From Hoeflea sp. 108 (lineage in GTDB: Bacteria; Pseudomonadota; Alphaproteobacteria; Rhizobiales; Rhizobiaceae): 64,000 nucleotides of DNA. A program made the translations under genes and the position numbers. This document shows positions 39,901-48,766 of this stretch, piece after piece. Numbering within the stretch: the stretch's first letter is position 1; the number at the start of each line of letters is the position of its first letter. Location: contig NZ_KB890024.1 in NCBI RefSeq assembly GCF_000372965.1, positions 4,676,304 through 4,740,303 of the forward strand, given 5' to 3'. Below the pieces are notes generated by a model, which saw only the letters and a program-made list of their open reading frames with translations, made no database searches and was not told the DNA's origin.

Positions 39901-41789
39901 AACAGAGCGCCCCCGTCGTCGAGGTCGATCGGCTGGCCGTAGGCGTTCTCCAGCTCCATGTCGTGGATGAAGATCTGGTCTTCGCCCTTCTCGCCGAGCT
40001 CGAAAGTGCGCTCGCTGATGACGCGGAAGCCCATATTCTCGAGCAATGGCACGCGCCGCGACAGCGCCACCGGCGCGCCGTGGTGATAGATCTTCAGCGA
40101 CGCCTGTTCGGGCGCCTGGCCAGCATCGCGATAGCAGTCGATGACGATCGGGTTGGACGGGCCGATGCTGGCAATACGCCCGGCATCGACAAGGGCGGCC
40201 GCCGGCGAGAAGCTGTTCTGGTAGTCCTGCGGGAAGTGATTGGCGAGGCCGACCAGCGAAGCGGATGAACCTGCTTCGGCGGACGCCTCACGCAAGCCGT
40301 CCTCCCAGGTGCGAACCATGTCGCGGATCGCTGCCTCGATGTCCGACTGCTCGACCTTGGGCGTCTTGCCGCCGGAGCGGCCGATGATGAAGTGGACACG
40401 CGCCAGGCCGCCTTCCGGGAAGGCCGGATAATAGGCCGACAGGCGGCCTTCGAACACGGTCTTGAGATAGGCGCCGATCTTTTCGCGCACCACCGAATCG
40501 TAGCGGTCACGCGGCACGAAGACGAGGATGGAGACAAAGCGGTCGAACTGGTCGACACGCACCAGGGCGCGAACCCTGGGACGCTCGATCAGACCGAGGA
40601 TCGCCTCGGAATGCTTGCGCAGCGTCGGCACGGCAACCTGGAACAGCTCGTCGCGCGGATAGGATTCGAGCACGTTGATGAGCGCCTTGCCCGAATGGTC
40701 GGCGGGGTCGAAGCCCGACTTGTGGAGCACGGTCTCCGCCTTGGAGCGCAGATAGGGGATCTTCATCACCGAACGCGTGTAAGCCGTCGAGGTGAACAGG
40801 CCGACGATGCGCAACTCGCCCGAAAGCTGGCCCTTGGCGTCGTAGGTCTTGACGCCGATGTAGTCGAGATAGGCGCGGCGGTGCACTGCCGACTTGGCGT
40901 TGGCCTTGGTGACGATCAGCGGATCCGGCCCATGCAGGAAGGCGCGGATTTCAGGGGTCGTCGAGGTCGCATCGACCGTGTCGCGGCGCAGAACCAGGAC
41001 GTCGGGATCGGCCAGTATGCCGAGGCCCTGCTTTTCGGCGCGCTCCAGCGTGCCGCTCTTCTCGCCACCGGTGTACTTGAACTCGCGCATGCCGAGGAAG
41101 GTGAAATTGTCGTCGCGTAGCCATTCGAGAAAGGCGATGGCTTCCGTCACCGCGTTCTTTTCGAGCGGGATCGGCGCGTAGCGGAACTCGGAAATGGCCT
41201 GGTCGAGGCGGGCCAGCATGCGCTTCCAGTCGGTCACGCAGGCGCGCACCTGGCCGAGCAGCTTCTTCAGTCGCTCGCGCAGCGCTTCCGCCGCTTCCTT
41301 GCCCTGGGCCGGGATATGCACATGGATGACGCTGATCTTGTCGGCGCCTTCGTCGCCCTTGTGGGCACCGCTGTCGCTCAGGATCTCTTCGACGTTCGAG
41401 CGGCCGTGGCGCACATGGATGACCGGATGGGTGACGAACACCGGCTCGCCGGCGGCGTCGGTGATCTCGCCCAGCACCGAATCGAACAGGAACGGCATGT
41501 TGTCGTTGACGACGGTCACGACCGTGACGGGGCGTCCGTGGCGGACGACACCCGCGTCGGTCTCGATGTCGATGACCGACGAGCCCTTGCGGTGCTTCAT
41601 GACCGCCTTTTCAGCCAGCTCGGCGGCACGCTCGAGCATGCCGGGCTCGTAATCGGCCACGTCCTCTGCCGGCGCGCGGGCAAGCAGGAGCTCGAGCACT
41701 TGGGGCGGTCTGTTGGCGGGTTTGGTGGATTTCGATGAAGAAGAAGCGGCCTTGGCGGTTTTTGCCTTGGACTTCACGGATGCGGCCAT
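36984..41789 (-). CDS. gdhB: NAD-specific glutamate dehydrogenase, large (180-kDa) class
   Basis: A 1601-residue enzyme that oxidatively deaminates glutamate to 2-oxoglutarate with NAD; this class is mainly catabolic. A long N-terminal regulatory region (ACT-like parts) precedes the catalytic domain with RFGPVARGGLRWSDRAQDYRTEVLGLVKAQQVKNAVIVPVGAKGGFFPK and VGDMSGDVFGNGMLLS. I start at MAASVKSKAKTAK, 43 codons after the first possible ATG, since the Lys/Ala-rich start is typical and the upstream part is Cys-rich nonsense. It is a single gene with its own terminator. The symbol gdhB follows the usage for L-GDH and is not certain. Confidence 0.95.
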   Translation of the reverse strand: MAASVKSKAKTAKAASSSSKSTKPANRPPQVLELLLARAPAEDVADYEPGMLERAAELAEKAVMKHRKGSSVIDIETDAGVVRHGRPVTVVTVVNDNMPFLFDSVLGEITDAAGEPVFVTHPVIHVRHGRSNVEEILSDSGAHKGDEGADKISVIHVHIPAQGKEAAEALRERLKKLLGQVRACVTDWKRMLARLDQAISEFRYAPIPLEKNAVTEAIAFLEWLRDDNFTFLGMREFKYTGGEKSGTLERAEKQGLGILADPDVLVLRRDTVDATSTTPEIRAFLHGPDPLIVTKANAKSAVHRRAYLDYIGVKTYDAKGQLSGELRIVGLFTSTAYTRSVMKIPYLRSKAETVLHKSGFDPADHSGKALINVLESYPRDELFQVAVPTLRKHSEAILGLIERPRVRALVRVDQFDRFVSILVFVPRDRYDSVVREKIGAYLKTVFEGRLSAYYPAFPEGGLARVHFIIGRSGGKTPKVEQSDIEAAIRDMVRTWEDGLREASAEAGSSASLVGLANHFPQDYQNSFSPAAALVDAGRIASIGPSNPIVIDCYRDAGQAPEQASLKIYHHGAPVALSRRVPLLENMGFRVISERTFELGEKGEDQIFIHDMELENAYGQPIDLDDGGALFEEVFLSVWNGDADNDGYNALAQTAGLGANQIVILRAYGRYLQQAGIPQSQDFIAAALNRYPDIARGLHQLFVARLDPAQENDGLVTAKHLKAKIKDALEGVPNIDDDTIIRRYVNLIEASLRTNHFVTGKKERGQSLAIKLDSRSVEGLPEPRPWREIFVYGSEVEGVHLRFGPVARGGLRWSDRAQDYRTEVLGLVKAQQVKNAVIVPVGAKGGFFPKRLPVGGSRDAVFEAGKAAYVNFVSSMLSITDNIEGDHVVPPVGVMRRDVDDPYFVVAADKGTATFSDTANGISEKHGFWLDDAFASGGSAGYDHKKMGITARGAWEAVKRHFREMNRDIQTSPFTVVGVGDMSGDVFGNGMLLSEQTKLIAAFDHRDIFIDPDPDMAASFAERKRMFDLPRSSWQDYDKTKLSVGGAIVSRSQKSVTLSPAAAAAIGLDKTTASPTEIMNAILKAPVDLLWFGGIGTYARAAGETNAEVGDRANDAIRVTANEVRAKVIGEGANLGVTQRARIEFGLKGGRCNSDAIDNSGGVNSSDVEVNIKIALASAMRKGALQRPARNKLLAEMTDEVGGLVLANNYEQTLALSLAQRRGLQDIAHQGRFMSALEGRGLLDRAVENLPSTAALAERQTRGEPLTRAELGVLLAYAKIVQFSDIIASDLPDDAHLVRDLMAYFPNRMAKKYEAEIGGHRLRREIITRVLVNDLVNRGGPSFVNRLQEASGRTAADVARAFAVIRDGFGLPALYAEIDALDNVVDGTLQLDLYQAVSRLIFATSGWYLRNDHSDAPLEVRIAELQEVRTALEHKLAGMLPAFTRDRIQNRKAGFAAAGAPEKLAERLSLLEVGELVPDIALVAKTAKADIVAAAKAFFGVSEAFRIPRIEDAANTITASDYYEGLALSRATDTIGAARRGIAVAALTGHAGAADPVAAWLEAGGEGIGRIRERLQALTEGGDITVSRLTVAAGLMTDLSAR

Positions 41790-41973
41790 GACGTCAGTAT
41801 CTCCCGTCCCGTCATATGCTTTGAGACTATCGTAGCAGAAGGCCTGCCTATAGCGACAAAGGTTTGACGGAAGGTTGGGAAAATGCCCGCAAACAGGGCA
41901 AGAACTGCCTAAAAACAAGGCTTACGCAGCGTCCGCAAGGGTCACTGCACAAGCACGCTCGATCAAATATTCA

Positions 41974-42588
41974 TCATGACCTTGCGGCAATCGCCGCCGC
42001 GGCCCCGGCCATGGTGCCGGCACTCACCCGATTCGCGATTCGCATCGCCCTTTTGCTGCGCAGGAGTTTGCGTGCCTGGGCCGCCGCAAACACCCAGCCG
42101 AAATCGATGGCGATCAGCACGGCAGCCATCGTGACCGTCAATTCCAGCCAGCCGACAACGGTCACCGCAGCGAGGTCGATGATGGTCGGCAGCAGTGCGA
42201 GATAGAACATCATGATCTTGGGATTGCCGAGTGTCACCGCCATGCCAGCGGCAAACAACCGCCAGGGCGAATCCTCGCGCGGCATCTCGTTGCCTTCGGT
42301 TTCGACCGGTGCGGTCCACATCTTCCAGGCGAGATAGACCAGATAGGCGACGCCGGCCCATTTCACCGCAACGAAGGCGTAGTGGAAGCTCTGGGCGACG
42401 ACAGCCAGGCCGAACACGGCAAGCGACAGCCAGATTGCCTCGCCGATCCACATCGCCGCCAGAAACGGCAGCACATCGCGAAAGCCCTTAGAGATGACAC
42501 GCGCCACAAGGGCCGCGATCGAAGGCCCGGGGGAGCCGGCCGCAACCAACAGGGCGCCGGCAAAGATCAGAAGCGAAGTCGGTTCCAC
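41974..42588 (-). CDS. LysE family translocator
   Basis: A 204-residue inner-membrane exporter with six hydrophobic helices. The N-terminal LLVAAGSPGPSIAALVARVISKGFRDVLPFLAAMWIGE is the LysE/RhtB signature, and GNPKIMMFYLALLPTIID is the second. Members export amino acids. The GTG start at 42588 has GAGGGA 8 nt upstream and gives the usual family length; an ATG 22 codons earlier is less likely. The gene is upstream of gdh on the same strand, 184 bp apart, and probably independent. Confidence 0.9.
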   Translation of the reverse strand: MEPTSLLIFAGALLVAAGSPGPSIAALVARVISKGFRDVLPFLAAMWIGEAIWLSLAVFGLAVVAQSFHYAFVAVKWAGVAYLVYLAWKMWTAPVETEGNEMPREDSPWRLFAAGMAVTLGNPKIMMFYLALLPTIIDLAAVTVVGWLELTVTMAAVLIAIDFGWVFAAAQARKLLRSKRAMRIANRVSAGTMAGAAAAIAARS

Positions 42589-42802
42589 AGTCGTTCCCTC
42601 AATCTGGCCCTCAATCCGCCCGCGAGAATTTATGGCAACGGCAAAAACTTGCAACCTGCGGAAAAGAGCCAGGCCCGACGGCGCAAGTTGATGAGGCGCC
42701 GCGCGTGACGAACCTTGCTCGCGACAAGCTTCGGGCGGATGATTTGCCTGCGCCGGCCCGATACCGGAAGGCCCGGCATGGCGGCGTCAGGGAGAGCAGG
42801 TC

Positions 42803-43117
42803 ATGGCCAAGTTTCTCTACATTTACCACGGCGGCTCGGTGCCGCAGTCGGAAGAAGAGGGCGCCCGGGTGATGAAAGCCTGGATGGATTGGTTCGCCAC
42901 GCTCGGCGCCGCCGTCGTCGACGGCGGCGCGCCGGTCGGCAAGTCGCAAACGGTTGCCACCAATGGTTCTGTGACGAACGACGGCGGCGCGAACCCGACG
43001 AGCGGCTATTCCATCGTCGATGCCAAGGATGCGGCTGATGCAGCCCGCATGGCCAAGGGCTGCCCAATCCTGCAGGCAGGAGGCTCGGTGGAACTAGCAC
43101 CCATCGTGCAGATGTAG
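42803..43117 (+). CDS. YCII-related domain protein
   Basis: A 104-residue cytoplasmic ferredoxin-like-fold protein. MAKFLYIYHGGSVPQSEEEGARVMKAWMDWFATLG and GYSIVDAKDAADAARMAKGCPILQAGGSVELAPI show the pattern of YCII-related (DGPF-like) proteins, small proteins often encoded beside ECF sigma factors. No sigma gene is adjacent here, so the role is open. The gene is flanked by the divergent LysE gene (214 bp apart with no other gene seen) and by a terminator. Confidence 0.85.
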   Translation: MAKFLYIYHGGSVPQSEEEGARVMKAWMDWFATLGAAVVDGGAPVGKSQTVATNGSVTNDGGANPTSGYSIVDAKDAADAARMAKGCPILQAGGSVELAPIVQM

Positions 43118-43127
43118 CCGCAAACAA

Positions 43128-43156
43128 AAAGGGCGCCTCCGGTGGAGACGCCCTTT
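43128..43156. terminator. Bidirectional terminator between the YCII and typA genes
   Basis: AAAGGGCG-C-CTCC loops back on GGAG-A-CGCCCTTT (12 pairs, one A/C mismatch, 3-nt loop). An A-run precedes the stem and a short T-run follows, so it can end both the YCII transcript and typA. Confidence 0.85.
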
Positions 43157-43178
43157 CGATGTTCCGGAGAGCCGGGGC

Positions 43179-44999
43179 TTATGCCGCGCCCTTCGACTTT
43201 TCGAAGCGCTTGCGCTCGTTCGGGTCGAGATAGAGCTTGCGCAGGCGGATGGTCTTCGGCGTCACTTCGACCAGTTCGTCGTCCTGGATCCAGGCGAGAG
43301 CGCGTTCCAGCGTCATGCGGATCGGCGGGGTCAGCTTGACCGCCTCGTCCTTGCCGGCGGCACGGATGTTGGTCAGCTTCTTGCCCTTGAGCACGTTCAC
43401 TTCCAGGTCGTTGTCACGGCTATGGATGCCGATGATCATGCCCTGGTAGACCTTGACGCCCGCGTCGATGACCATCGGGCCGCGGTCTTCCAGGTTCCAC
43501 ATCGCATAGGCGACCGATTCGCCCTGTTCGTTGGAGATCAGGACACCGTTGGTACGGCCGGGCAGCTCGCCCTTGTAGGGCTGGTAGGAGTGGAACAGGC
43601 GGTTCATGACCGCCGTGCCGCGCGTGTCGGTGAGCAGTTCCGACTGGTAGCCGATCAGGCCGCGCGTCGGCGCATGGAACACCAGGCGCTGGCGGTTACC
43701 GCCCGAAGGACGCAGTTCGACCATCTCGGCCTTGCGCTCCGACATCTTCTGCACGACGACGCCGGCATGCTCCTCATCGACGTCGATGACGACTTCTTCG
43801 ATCGGCTCGAGCAGGTTGCCGTCTTCGTCCTTCTGCATCACGACGCGCGGACGCGACACGGCCAGTTCGAAGCCTTCGCGGCGCATCGTCTCGATCAGAA
43901 CGGCCAGCTGAAGCTCGCCACGGCCCGACACGAAGAACGAATCCTTGTCGGCCGACTCTTCGATCTTGAGCGCGACGTTGCCCTCGGCTTCCTTCATCAG
44001 ACGGTCGCGGATGACGCGGCTGGTAACCTTGTCGCCCTCGGTGCCGGCCAGCGGCGAATCGTTGACGATGAAGGACATGGTGACGGTCGGCGGATCGATG
44101 GGCTGCGCATGCAGCGGCTCGGTCACGGCCGGGTCGCAGAAGGTGTCGGCGACGGTGCCCTTGGAAAGGCCGGCGATGGCGACGATGTCGCCTGCCTGCG
44201 CTTCCTCGATCGGCTGGCGCTCGAGACCGCGGAAGGCCAGGATCTTGGAGACGCGGCCGTTTTCGAGCAGCGAACCGTCATGATGCAGGACCTTGACGGC
44301 CTGGTTCGGCTTCAGCGTGCCGGAGTGGATACGGCCGGTGATGATGCGGCCGAGGAACGGGTTGGCCTCGAGGATGGTGCCGATCATGCGGAACGGGCCG
44401 GGGTTAACTGCCGGTGCCGGAACGTGCTTGAGCACGAGGTCGAACAGCGGCGCGAGGCCCTGGTCCTTCGGGCCTTCCGGATTCTCGGAAACCCAGCCAT
44501 CGCGGCCCGAACCGTAGAGGATCGGGAAGTCGAGCTGTTCGTCGGTGGCGTCGAGCGCTGCGAACAGGTCGAACACCTCGTTGATGACTTCCTGGTGGCG
44601 CGCATCGGGACGGTCGATCTTGTTGATGACGACGATCGGCTTCAGGCCAACCTTCAGCGCCTTGCCGACCACGAACTTGGTCTGGGGCATCGGGCCTTCG
44701 GCCGCGTCGACCAGCACGATGGCGCTGTCGACCATCGACAGGATGCGCTCGACCTCACCGCCGAAATCGGCGTGGCCAGGGGTGTCGACGATGTTGATGC
44801 GGGTGTCCTTCCAGTCAACCGAAGTCGCCTTGGCCAGGATGGTGATACCGCGTTCCTTTTCGAGATCGTTCGAATCCATCGCGCGCTCTGCGACACGCTG
44901 GTTTTCACGGAACGAGCCGGATTGCTTAAGGAGCGCGTCGACGAGCGTGGTTTTGCCATGGTCGACGTGCGCGATGATCGCGATATTGCGGAGGTTCAT
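43179..44999 (-). CDS. typA: Translational GTPase TypA/BipA
   Basis: A 606-residue ribosome-binding GTPase of the EF-G/LepA superfamily, involved in 50S assembly and stress adaptation. G1 is AHVDHGKTTLVDALL, the switch region ERGITILAKATSV, G3 DTPGHADFGGEV, and G4 NKIDRPDA. The C-terminal domain contains MSERKAEMVELRPSGGNRQRLVFHAPTRGLIGY, unique to BipA. Start at MNLRNIAIIAHVDHG, as usual for the family. It is followed by a terminator 22 bp after the stop. Confidence 0.98.
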   Translation of the reverse strand: MNLRNIAIIAHVDHGKTTLVDALLKQSGSFRENQRVAERAMDSNDLEKERGITILAKATSVDWKDTRINIVDTPGHADFGGEVERILSMVDSAIVLVDAAEGPMPQTKFVVGKALKVGLKPIVVINKIDRPDARHQEVINEVFDLFAALDATDEQLDFPILYGSGRDGWVSENPEGPKDQGLAPLFDLVLKHVPAPAVNPGPFRMIGTILEANPFLGRIITGRIHSGTLKPNQAVKVLHHDGSLLENGRVSKILAFRGLERQPIEEAQAGDIVAIAGLSKGTVADTFCDPAVTEPLHAQPIDPPTVTMSFIVNDSPLAGTEGDKVTSRVIRDRLMKEAEGNVALKIEESADKDSFFVSGRGELQLAVLIETMRREGFELAVSRPRVVMQKDEDGNLLEPIEEVVIDVDEEHAGVVVQKMSERKAEMVELRPSGGNRQRLVFHAPTRGLIGYQSELLTDTRGTAVMNRLFHSYQPYKGELPGRTNGVLISNEQGESVAYAMWNLEDRGPMVIDAGVKVYQGMIIGIHSRDNDLEVNVLKGKKLTNIRAAGKDEAVKLTPPIRMTLERALAWIQDDELVEVTPKTIRLRKLYLDPNERKRFEKSKGAA

Positions 45000-45131
45000 A
45001 TATCTACTCGGGAGCGTTGCCGGCACTGCCTGTCGACGCGCCGCGTTTTCGGTTGGCGGGCTCATACAGGTTTTTTCGCAGATGCGAAAGGGGGGCGAGC
45101 AAATCCGCCGATTTTCCGCTCGCCGGCAAGG

Positions 45132-46091
45132 TTACAAAATGTCGCCCCAGTCGGCGCGGCGCGCGCGCTTGAACAGATCGCCGTCGCGTTTGGTCACGAG
45201 CTTCTCCTCGGCCGAACCGTCGGCGAGGCAGAGCTTGAGGCCGACCTTGCCTGAGCCGCCGTGGGCTGGGGCTAGCACCCGGGCGCCAAAGGCTTCCGCC
45301 GGCTGCCGGGATGCCGCGAGGAAAATATACTTCTCGTCCTCCCACGGCACATCGCCGCGCTTGGTCAGACGATGCAGGCGCGAACGGGCGACGCGGCGCG
45401 AGAAATGGCACCAGTCGGGCTCGACAAGCGGACATGGTTTCGAATGCGGGCATGGCGCAACCAAGTGGGCGCCCAGCGCGACCAGCTGTTCGCGCACGGC
45501 CATCACACGCTTCCATCCGGCCGGCGTGCCGGGCTCTACGATGACAAGCAGGCCCTCCGTCGCCGCCCAGAGCCGCCCGACCAGCGCTTGCCCTTCCGCC
45601 GGCGACAGCTCGTCCAGCACATAGGCAAGCGTCACCAGATCGGCCTTGCCCGCCTCGATGGCCTTGCTTGCGTCGGCGACCGTCCATTCGACGCTGTCCA
45701 GTCCGGAATGGGCTGCAAGCGCCTCGCCGACCTCGCGGATCGACGGACTGGCCTCGAGCATCCTGGCGGATGCCAGCGACGACCAGCAATCGGCCGCGGC
45801 CCAGAGTGCCGTGCCCGGCCCTGCTCCGACGTCGAACAGGGTCTTCGGCGCAAAATCCGGCATCAGCTCGGCAGCGCTTTCGAGGCTGGCCCTGACCGCT
45901 GCAAAGGTTGCCGGCAGCCGCGTCGCCAGATAGGCGCGGGCATACATCTCGTCCGACAGATGCAGCCGGCCGTCACGCACCTCGGCCCGGTAGCGGACGG
46001 ACAGCGTGTCGGCAGCACGCTGCAACTCGGCCAGCGGCACGCCTTCCAGCGCCCGATCGACCGCCGCCCGCAATGCTGCCGGTAGTTCCAT
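45132..46091 (-). CDS. Rsm22-like small ribosomal subunit protein
   Basis: A 319-residue methyltransferase-fold protein of the Rsm22/METTL17 family, linked to small-subunit assembly in mitochondria and alphaproteobacteria. The SAM motif I is TLFDVGAGPGTALWAAAD. The cysteine set CPHSKPCPLVEPDWCHFSRRV matches the iron-sulfur cluster ligands reported for METTL17. It lies 19 bp after the M3 peptidase gene on the same strand, so the two are co-transcribed. Confidence 0.9.
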   Translation of the reverse strand: MELPAALRAAVDRALEGVPLAELQRAADTLSVRYRAEVRDGRLHLSDEMYARAYLATRLPATFAAVRASLESAAELMPDFAPKTLFDVGAGPGTALWAAADCWSSLASARMLEASPSIREVGEALAAHSGLDSVEWTVADASKAIEAGKADLVTLAYVLDELSPAEGQALVGRLWAATEGLLVIVEPGTPAGWKRVMAVREQLVALGAHLVAPCPHSKPCPLVEPDWCHFSRRVARSRLHRLTKRGDVPWEDEKYIFLAASRQPAEAFGARVLAPAHGGSGKVGLKLCLADGSAEEKLVTKRDGDLFKRARRADWGDIL

Positions 46092-46110
46092 GTGCCTGCT
46101 CGTCCGCGAC

Positions 46111-48159
46111 CTAAACCAGACCGCGCTTTTCCATCATCGCCTCGGGCGACGGCATCTTGCCGCGGAAGGCCTTGTAGAGTTCCTCAGGATCGGCAGAACC
46201 GCCTGCAGAATAGATGTGCTTGCGCAGCTTCTCGGCCATGTCGGCATTGAAAGCGTCACCGGTTTCCTCGAAGGCGGCGAATGCGTCGGCATCGAGCACT
46301 TCCGACCACATGTAGGAATAATAGCCGGCCGAATAGCCCTCGCCCGAGAACACATGCAGGAAATGCGGCGTGCGGTGGCGCATGACGATGGCCTCAGGCA
46401 TGCCAAGATCACCAAGCGTCTTTGCCTCGAAGGCAACCGGGTCGGCCGGCGCATCGGGGCGCGCGTGGTAAGCCATGTCGACCAGCGCCGATGAGGTGAA
46501 CTCGACGGTGGCAAAGCCCGCGCCGAAGGTCTTGGCCGCCAGCATCTTGTCGAGCAGCTCCTTCGGCATCGCCTTGCCGGTCTTGTAATGCAGCGCGTGC
46601 TTCTCCAGCACCGCCGGCACCGTCAGCCAGTGTTCATAGAGCTGCGACGGTAGTTCGACGAAGTCGCGGCTGACCGAAGTGCCCGATACCGACGGCCAGG
46701 TGACGTCGGTCAGCATGCCGTGCAGCGCGTGGCCGAACTCGTGGAACAGCGTCTTCGCCTCGTCGAGCGACAGAAGGGCCGGCTCGCCTGCGGCCGGCTT
46801 GGCGAAGTTCATGATGTTGTAGATGATCGGCGTAGCGCCCTTGCCGAGCTTGTAGCCCGACTGCAGCGAGCTCATCCACGCACCCGAGCGCTTGGACGGA
46901 CGGGCGAAATAGTCGGCCAGGAACAGCCCCCGCTTGCTGCCGTCGGCATTGAACACCTCGAACACCCTGGCATCGGGATGCCAAGCGGCAATGCCGGGCA
47001 CTTCCTTGAAGGTGATGCCGAACAGCCGGGTGGCCACGTCGAAGCAGGCGTCGATGATGCGTTCGAGCTGGAGGTAGGGCTTCAGTTCGGCTTCGTCGAA
47101 GGCGTATTTCTCGGCGCGCAGCTTTTCCTGGTAGAAACGCCAGTCCCATGCCGCAAGCTTGTCGTTGCTGCCGGCGCGGGCTGCCAGGCGCTGCAGCTCG
47201 GCCTCGTCGGCGGCGGCCTTCTCGCGCGCCTTGTTCCACACCGGTTCGAGCAGCTCCATCACGGCCTTCGGCGTCTTCGCCATGGTGTCGTCGAGCTTCA
47301 GCGCCGCATAGCTGTCATAGCCGAGCAGCTTCGCCTTCTCGGCACGCAGCCTGAGCGTGTCGCGCACGACACCGGCATTGTCGGTGGTCCCGCCCGTCTC
47401 GCCACGGCCGGCAAAGGCCCTGAAAGCCTTTTCGCGCAGGTCGCGCCGCTCGGAGAAGGTGGTGAAGGGTTCATAGATCGAACGCGACAGGGTGACGGCG
47501 TATTTGCCCTTCTGTCCGCGCATCTCCGCCGCCTGGGCCATCGCACCGCGAACGAATTCCGGCAGGCCGGCAAGGTCGCTTTCGTCGAGGAACAGCGCCC
47601 ATTCCTTCTCGTCGGCGAGCACGTTCTGGCCGAACTTCGCACCGAGCGAGGCTAGCTCCTCCTGGATCGCAGCGAGGCGCTTCTTGCCTTCGGGGTCGAG
47701 CTTGGCACCCGAACGGACGAAGCCCTTCCAGGTTTTTTCCAGCACCCTCAGTGCCTCGGCGTCGAGACCGAGCGAGGCGCGGCGGGAATAGAGGTCGTTT
47801 ATGCGGGCAAACAGCTTCTCGTTCATCGAGATTTCCGAGAAGTGCCGAGCCATTTTCGGCGAAATCTCGCGTTCCATCGCCTGGATCGCATCATTGGTGT
47901 GGGCACCGGCGCGGCACCAGAAGATCGACGACACATGGTCGAGCGCCTCTCCTGCCAGCTCCAGCGCCTCGAGCGTATTGGCGATCGTCGCCGGCTCGGC
48001 ATTGCTGGCGATCGCCTCGACCTCGGCGGAATGCGCGGAAAGCGCTGCGTCGAACACAGGCCCGAAATCGCCGTCTTCGATCCTGTTGAAGTCGGGCAGG
48101 CCAAGCGGCCCGGTCCAATGGGTCAGCGGATGGCGCGCGAGATCGATCGTGGCGGACAT
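46111..48159 (-). CDS. M3 family oligopeptidase (peptidyl-dipeptidase Dcp/oligopeptidase A type)
   Basis: A 682-residue cytoplasmic zinc peptidase that cleaves short peptides. The zinc site HEFGH lies at residues 473-477 in TLFHEFGHALHGMLTDVTWPSVSGTSVSRDFVELPSQLYEHW, where the later Glu is the third ligand. GYSAGYYSYMWSEVLDADAF near the C-terminus supplies the substrate-binding Tyr/His cluster. There is no signal peptide. The start at MSATIDLARHP is clear; the same frame runs open into antisense of the MarR/MFS genes as far as 49497, which I reject. It is the first gene of a pair with Rsm22-like. Confidence 0.95.
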   Translation of the reverse strand: MSATIDLARHPLTHWTGPLGLPDFNRIEDGDFGPVFDAALSAHSAEVEAIASNAEPATIANTLEALELAGEALDHVSSIFWCRAGAHTNDAIQAMEREISPKMARHFSEISMNEKLFARINDLYSRRASLGLDAEALRVLEKTWKGFVRSGAKLDPEGKKRLAAIQEELASLGAKFGQNVLADEKEWALFLDESDLAGLPEFVRGAMAQAAEMRGQKGKYAVTLSRSIYEPFTTFSERRDLREKAFRAFAGRGETGGTTDNAGVVRDTLRLRAEKAKLLGYDSYAALKLDDTMAKTPKAVMELLEPVWNKAREKAAADEAELQRLAARAGSNDKLAAWDWRFYQEKLRAEKYAFDEAELKPYLQLERIIDACFDVATRLFGITFKEVPGIAAWHPDARVFEVFNADGSKRGLFLADYFARPSKRSGAWMSSLQSGYKLGKGATPIIYNIMNFAKPAAGEPALLSLDEAKTLFHEFGHALHGMLTDVTWPSVSGTSVSRDFVELPSQLYEHWLTVPAVLEKHALHYKTGKAMPKELLDKMLAAKTFGAGFATVEFTSSALVDMAYHARPDAPADPVAFEAKTLGDLGMPEAIVMRHRTPHFLHVFSGEGYSAGYYSYMWSEVLDADAFAAFEETGDAFNADMAEKLRKHIYSAGGSADPEELYKAFRGKMPSPEAMMEKRGLV

Positions 48160-48266
48160 GAACAGCTTCCTTGATTGGCATTCGGTGCGGACCGTCACGA
48201 TGTAGGGCCGCGCTCGATGCGGCGCAACCGCCTTGACTTGCGCCAGGCGCCAAACTAAGGAACCCA

Positions 48267-48287
48267 TATAATAAGGTTTACTTACTA
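48267..48287 (+). promoter_or_regulatory. TATAAT -10 box overlapped by MarR-type palindrome
   Basis: A perfect TATAAT (48267-48272) lies 17 nt before the MarR-family start codon. TAATAAGGTTTACTTACTA (48269-48287) is an imperfect palindrome (TAAG/CTTA inner arms, TA/TA outer) that overlaps it. The arrangement fits autorepression by the MarR protein. There is no clear -35 at 16-18 bp. Confidence 0.6.
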
Positions 48288-48289
48288 AA

Positions 48290-48766
48290 ATGGTCAATTC
48301 CAGTGACACCGACACCTTCGGCTTCATCGTAAACGACATTGCCCGGCTCATCCGTGCCGAGATGGACCAGCGCTGCGCCGATGCCGGCCTCGGCCTGACC
48401 ACTGGCGAAGGCCGCGTCCTGCTCAATGTCAGCCGCACCGGTCCGATCCGCCAGGCAGCGCTCGCCGAACGCCTGGGCATCGAGGCGATGACGCTGAGCG
48501 GCGCGCTCGACCGTCTGGAAACCAAGGGCTTCGTCGAGCGCCAGCCCGATCCGGCCGACCGCCGTGCCAAGCTGGTGACGCTGACGGATGCGGGCACGTC
48601 AGTGGTCGCGCAGATCGAGCCCATCGCCTCGGGCATCCGCAGCGATGCCGCCCGCGGCATCGACCCCGACGAGTGGCAGCGCCTGCTCCTGGCATTGCGC
48701 GCCGCCCGCGCGAACCTCGTTGCAGCGCGCGCCGAAACCCAGTCCAGTGAGAGCGCGGCGGCATGA
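48290..48766 (+). CDS. MarR family transcriptional regulator
   Basis: A 158-residue winged-helix repressor: GPIRQAALAERLGIEAMTLSGALDRLETKGFVERQPDPADRRAKLVTLTDAG is the DNA-binding domain with its wing. The ATG at 48290 has no Shine-Dalgarno and follows a TATAAT box by only 17 bp, so the mRNA is nearly or fully leaderless. The stop overlaps the start of the MFS gene (ATGA). MarR proteins next to efflux pumps normally repress them and respond to the exported compound. Confidence 0.93.
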   Translation: MVNSSDTDTFGFIVNDIARLIRAEMDQRCADAGLGLTTGEGRVLLNVSRTGPIRQAALAERLGIEAMTLSGALDRLETKGFVERQPDPADRRAKLVTLTDAGTSVVAQIEPIASGIRSDAARGIDPDEWQRLLLALRAARANLVAARAETQSSESAAA

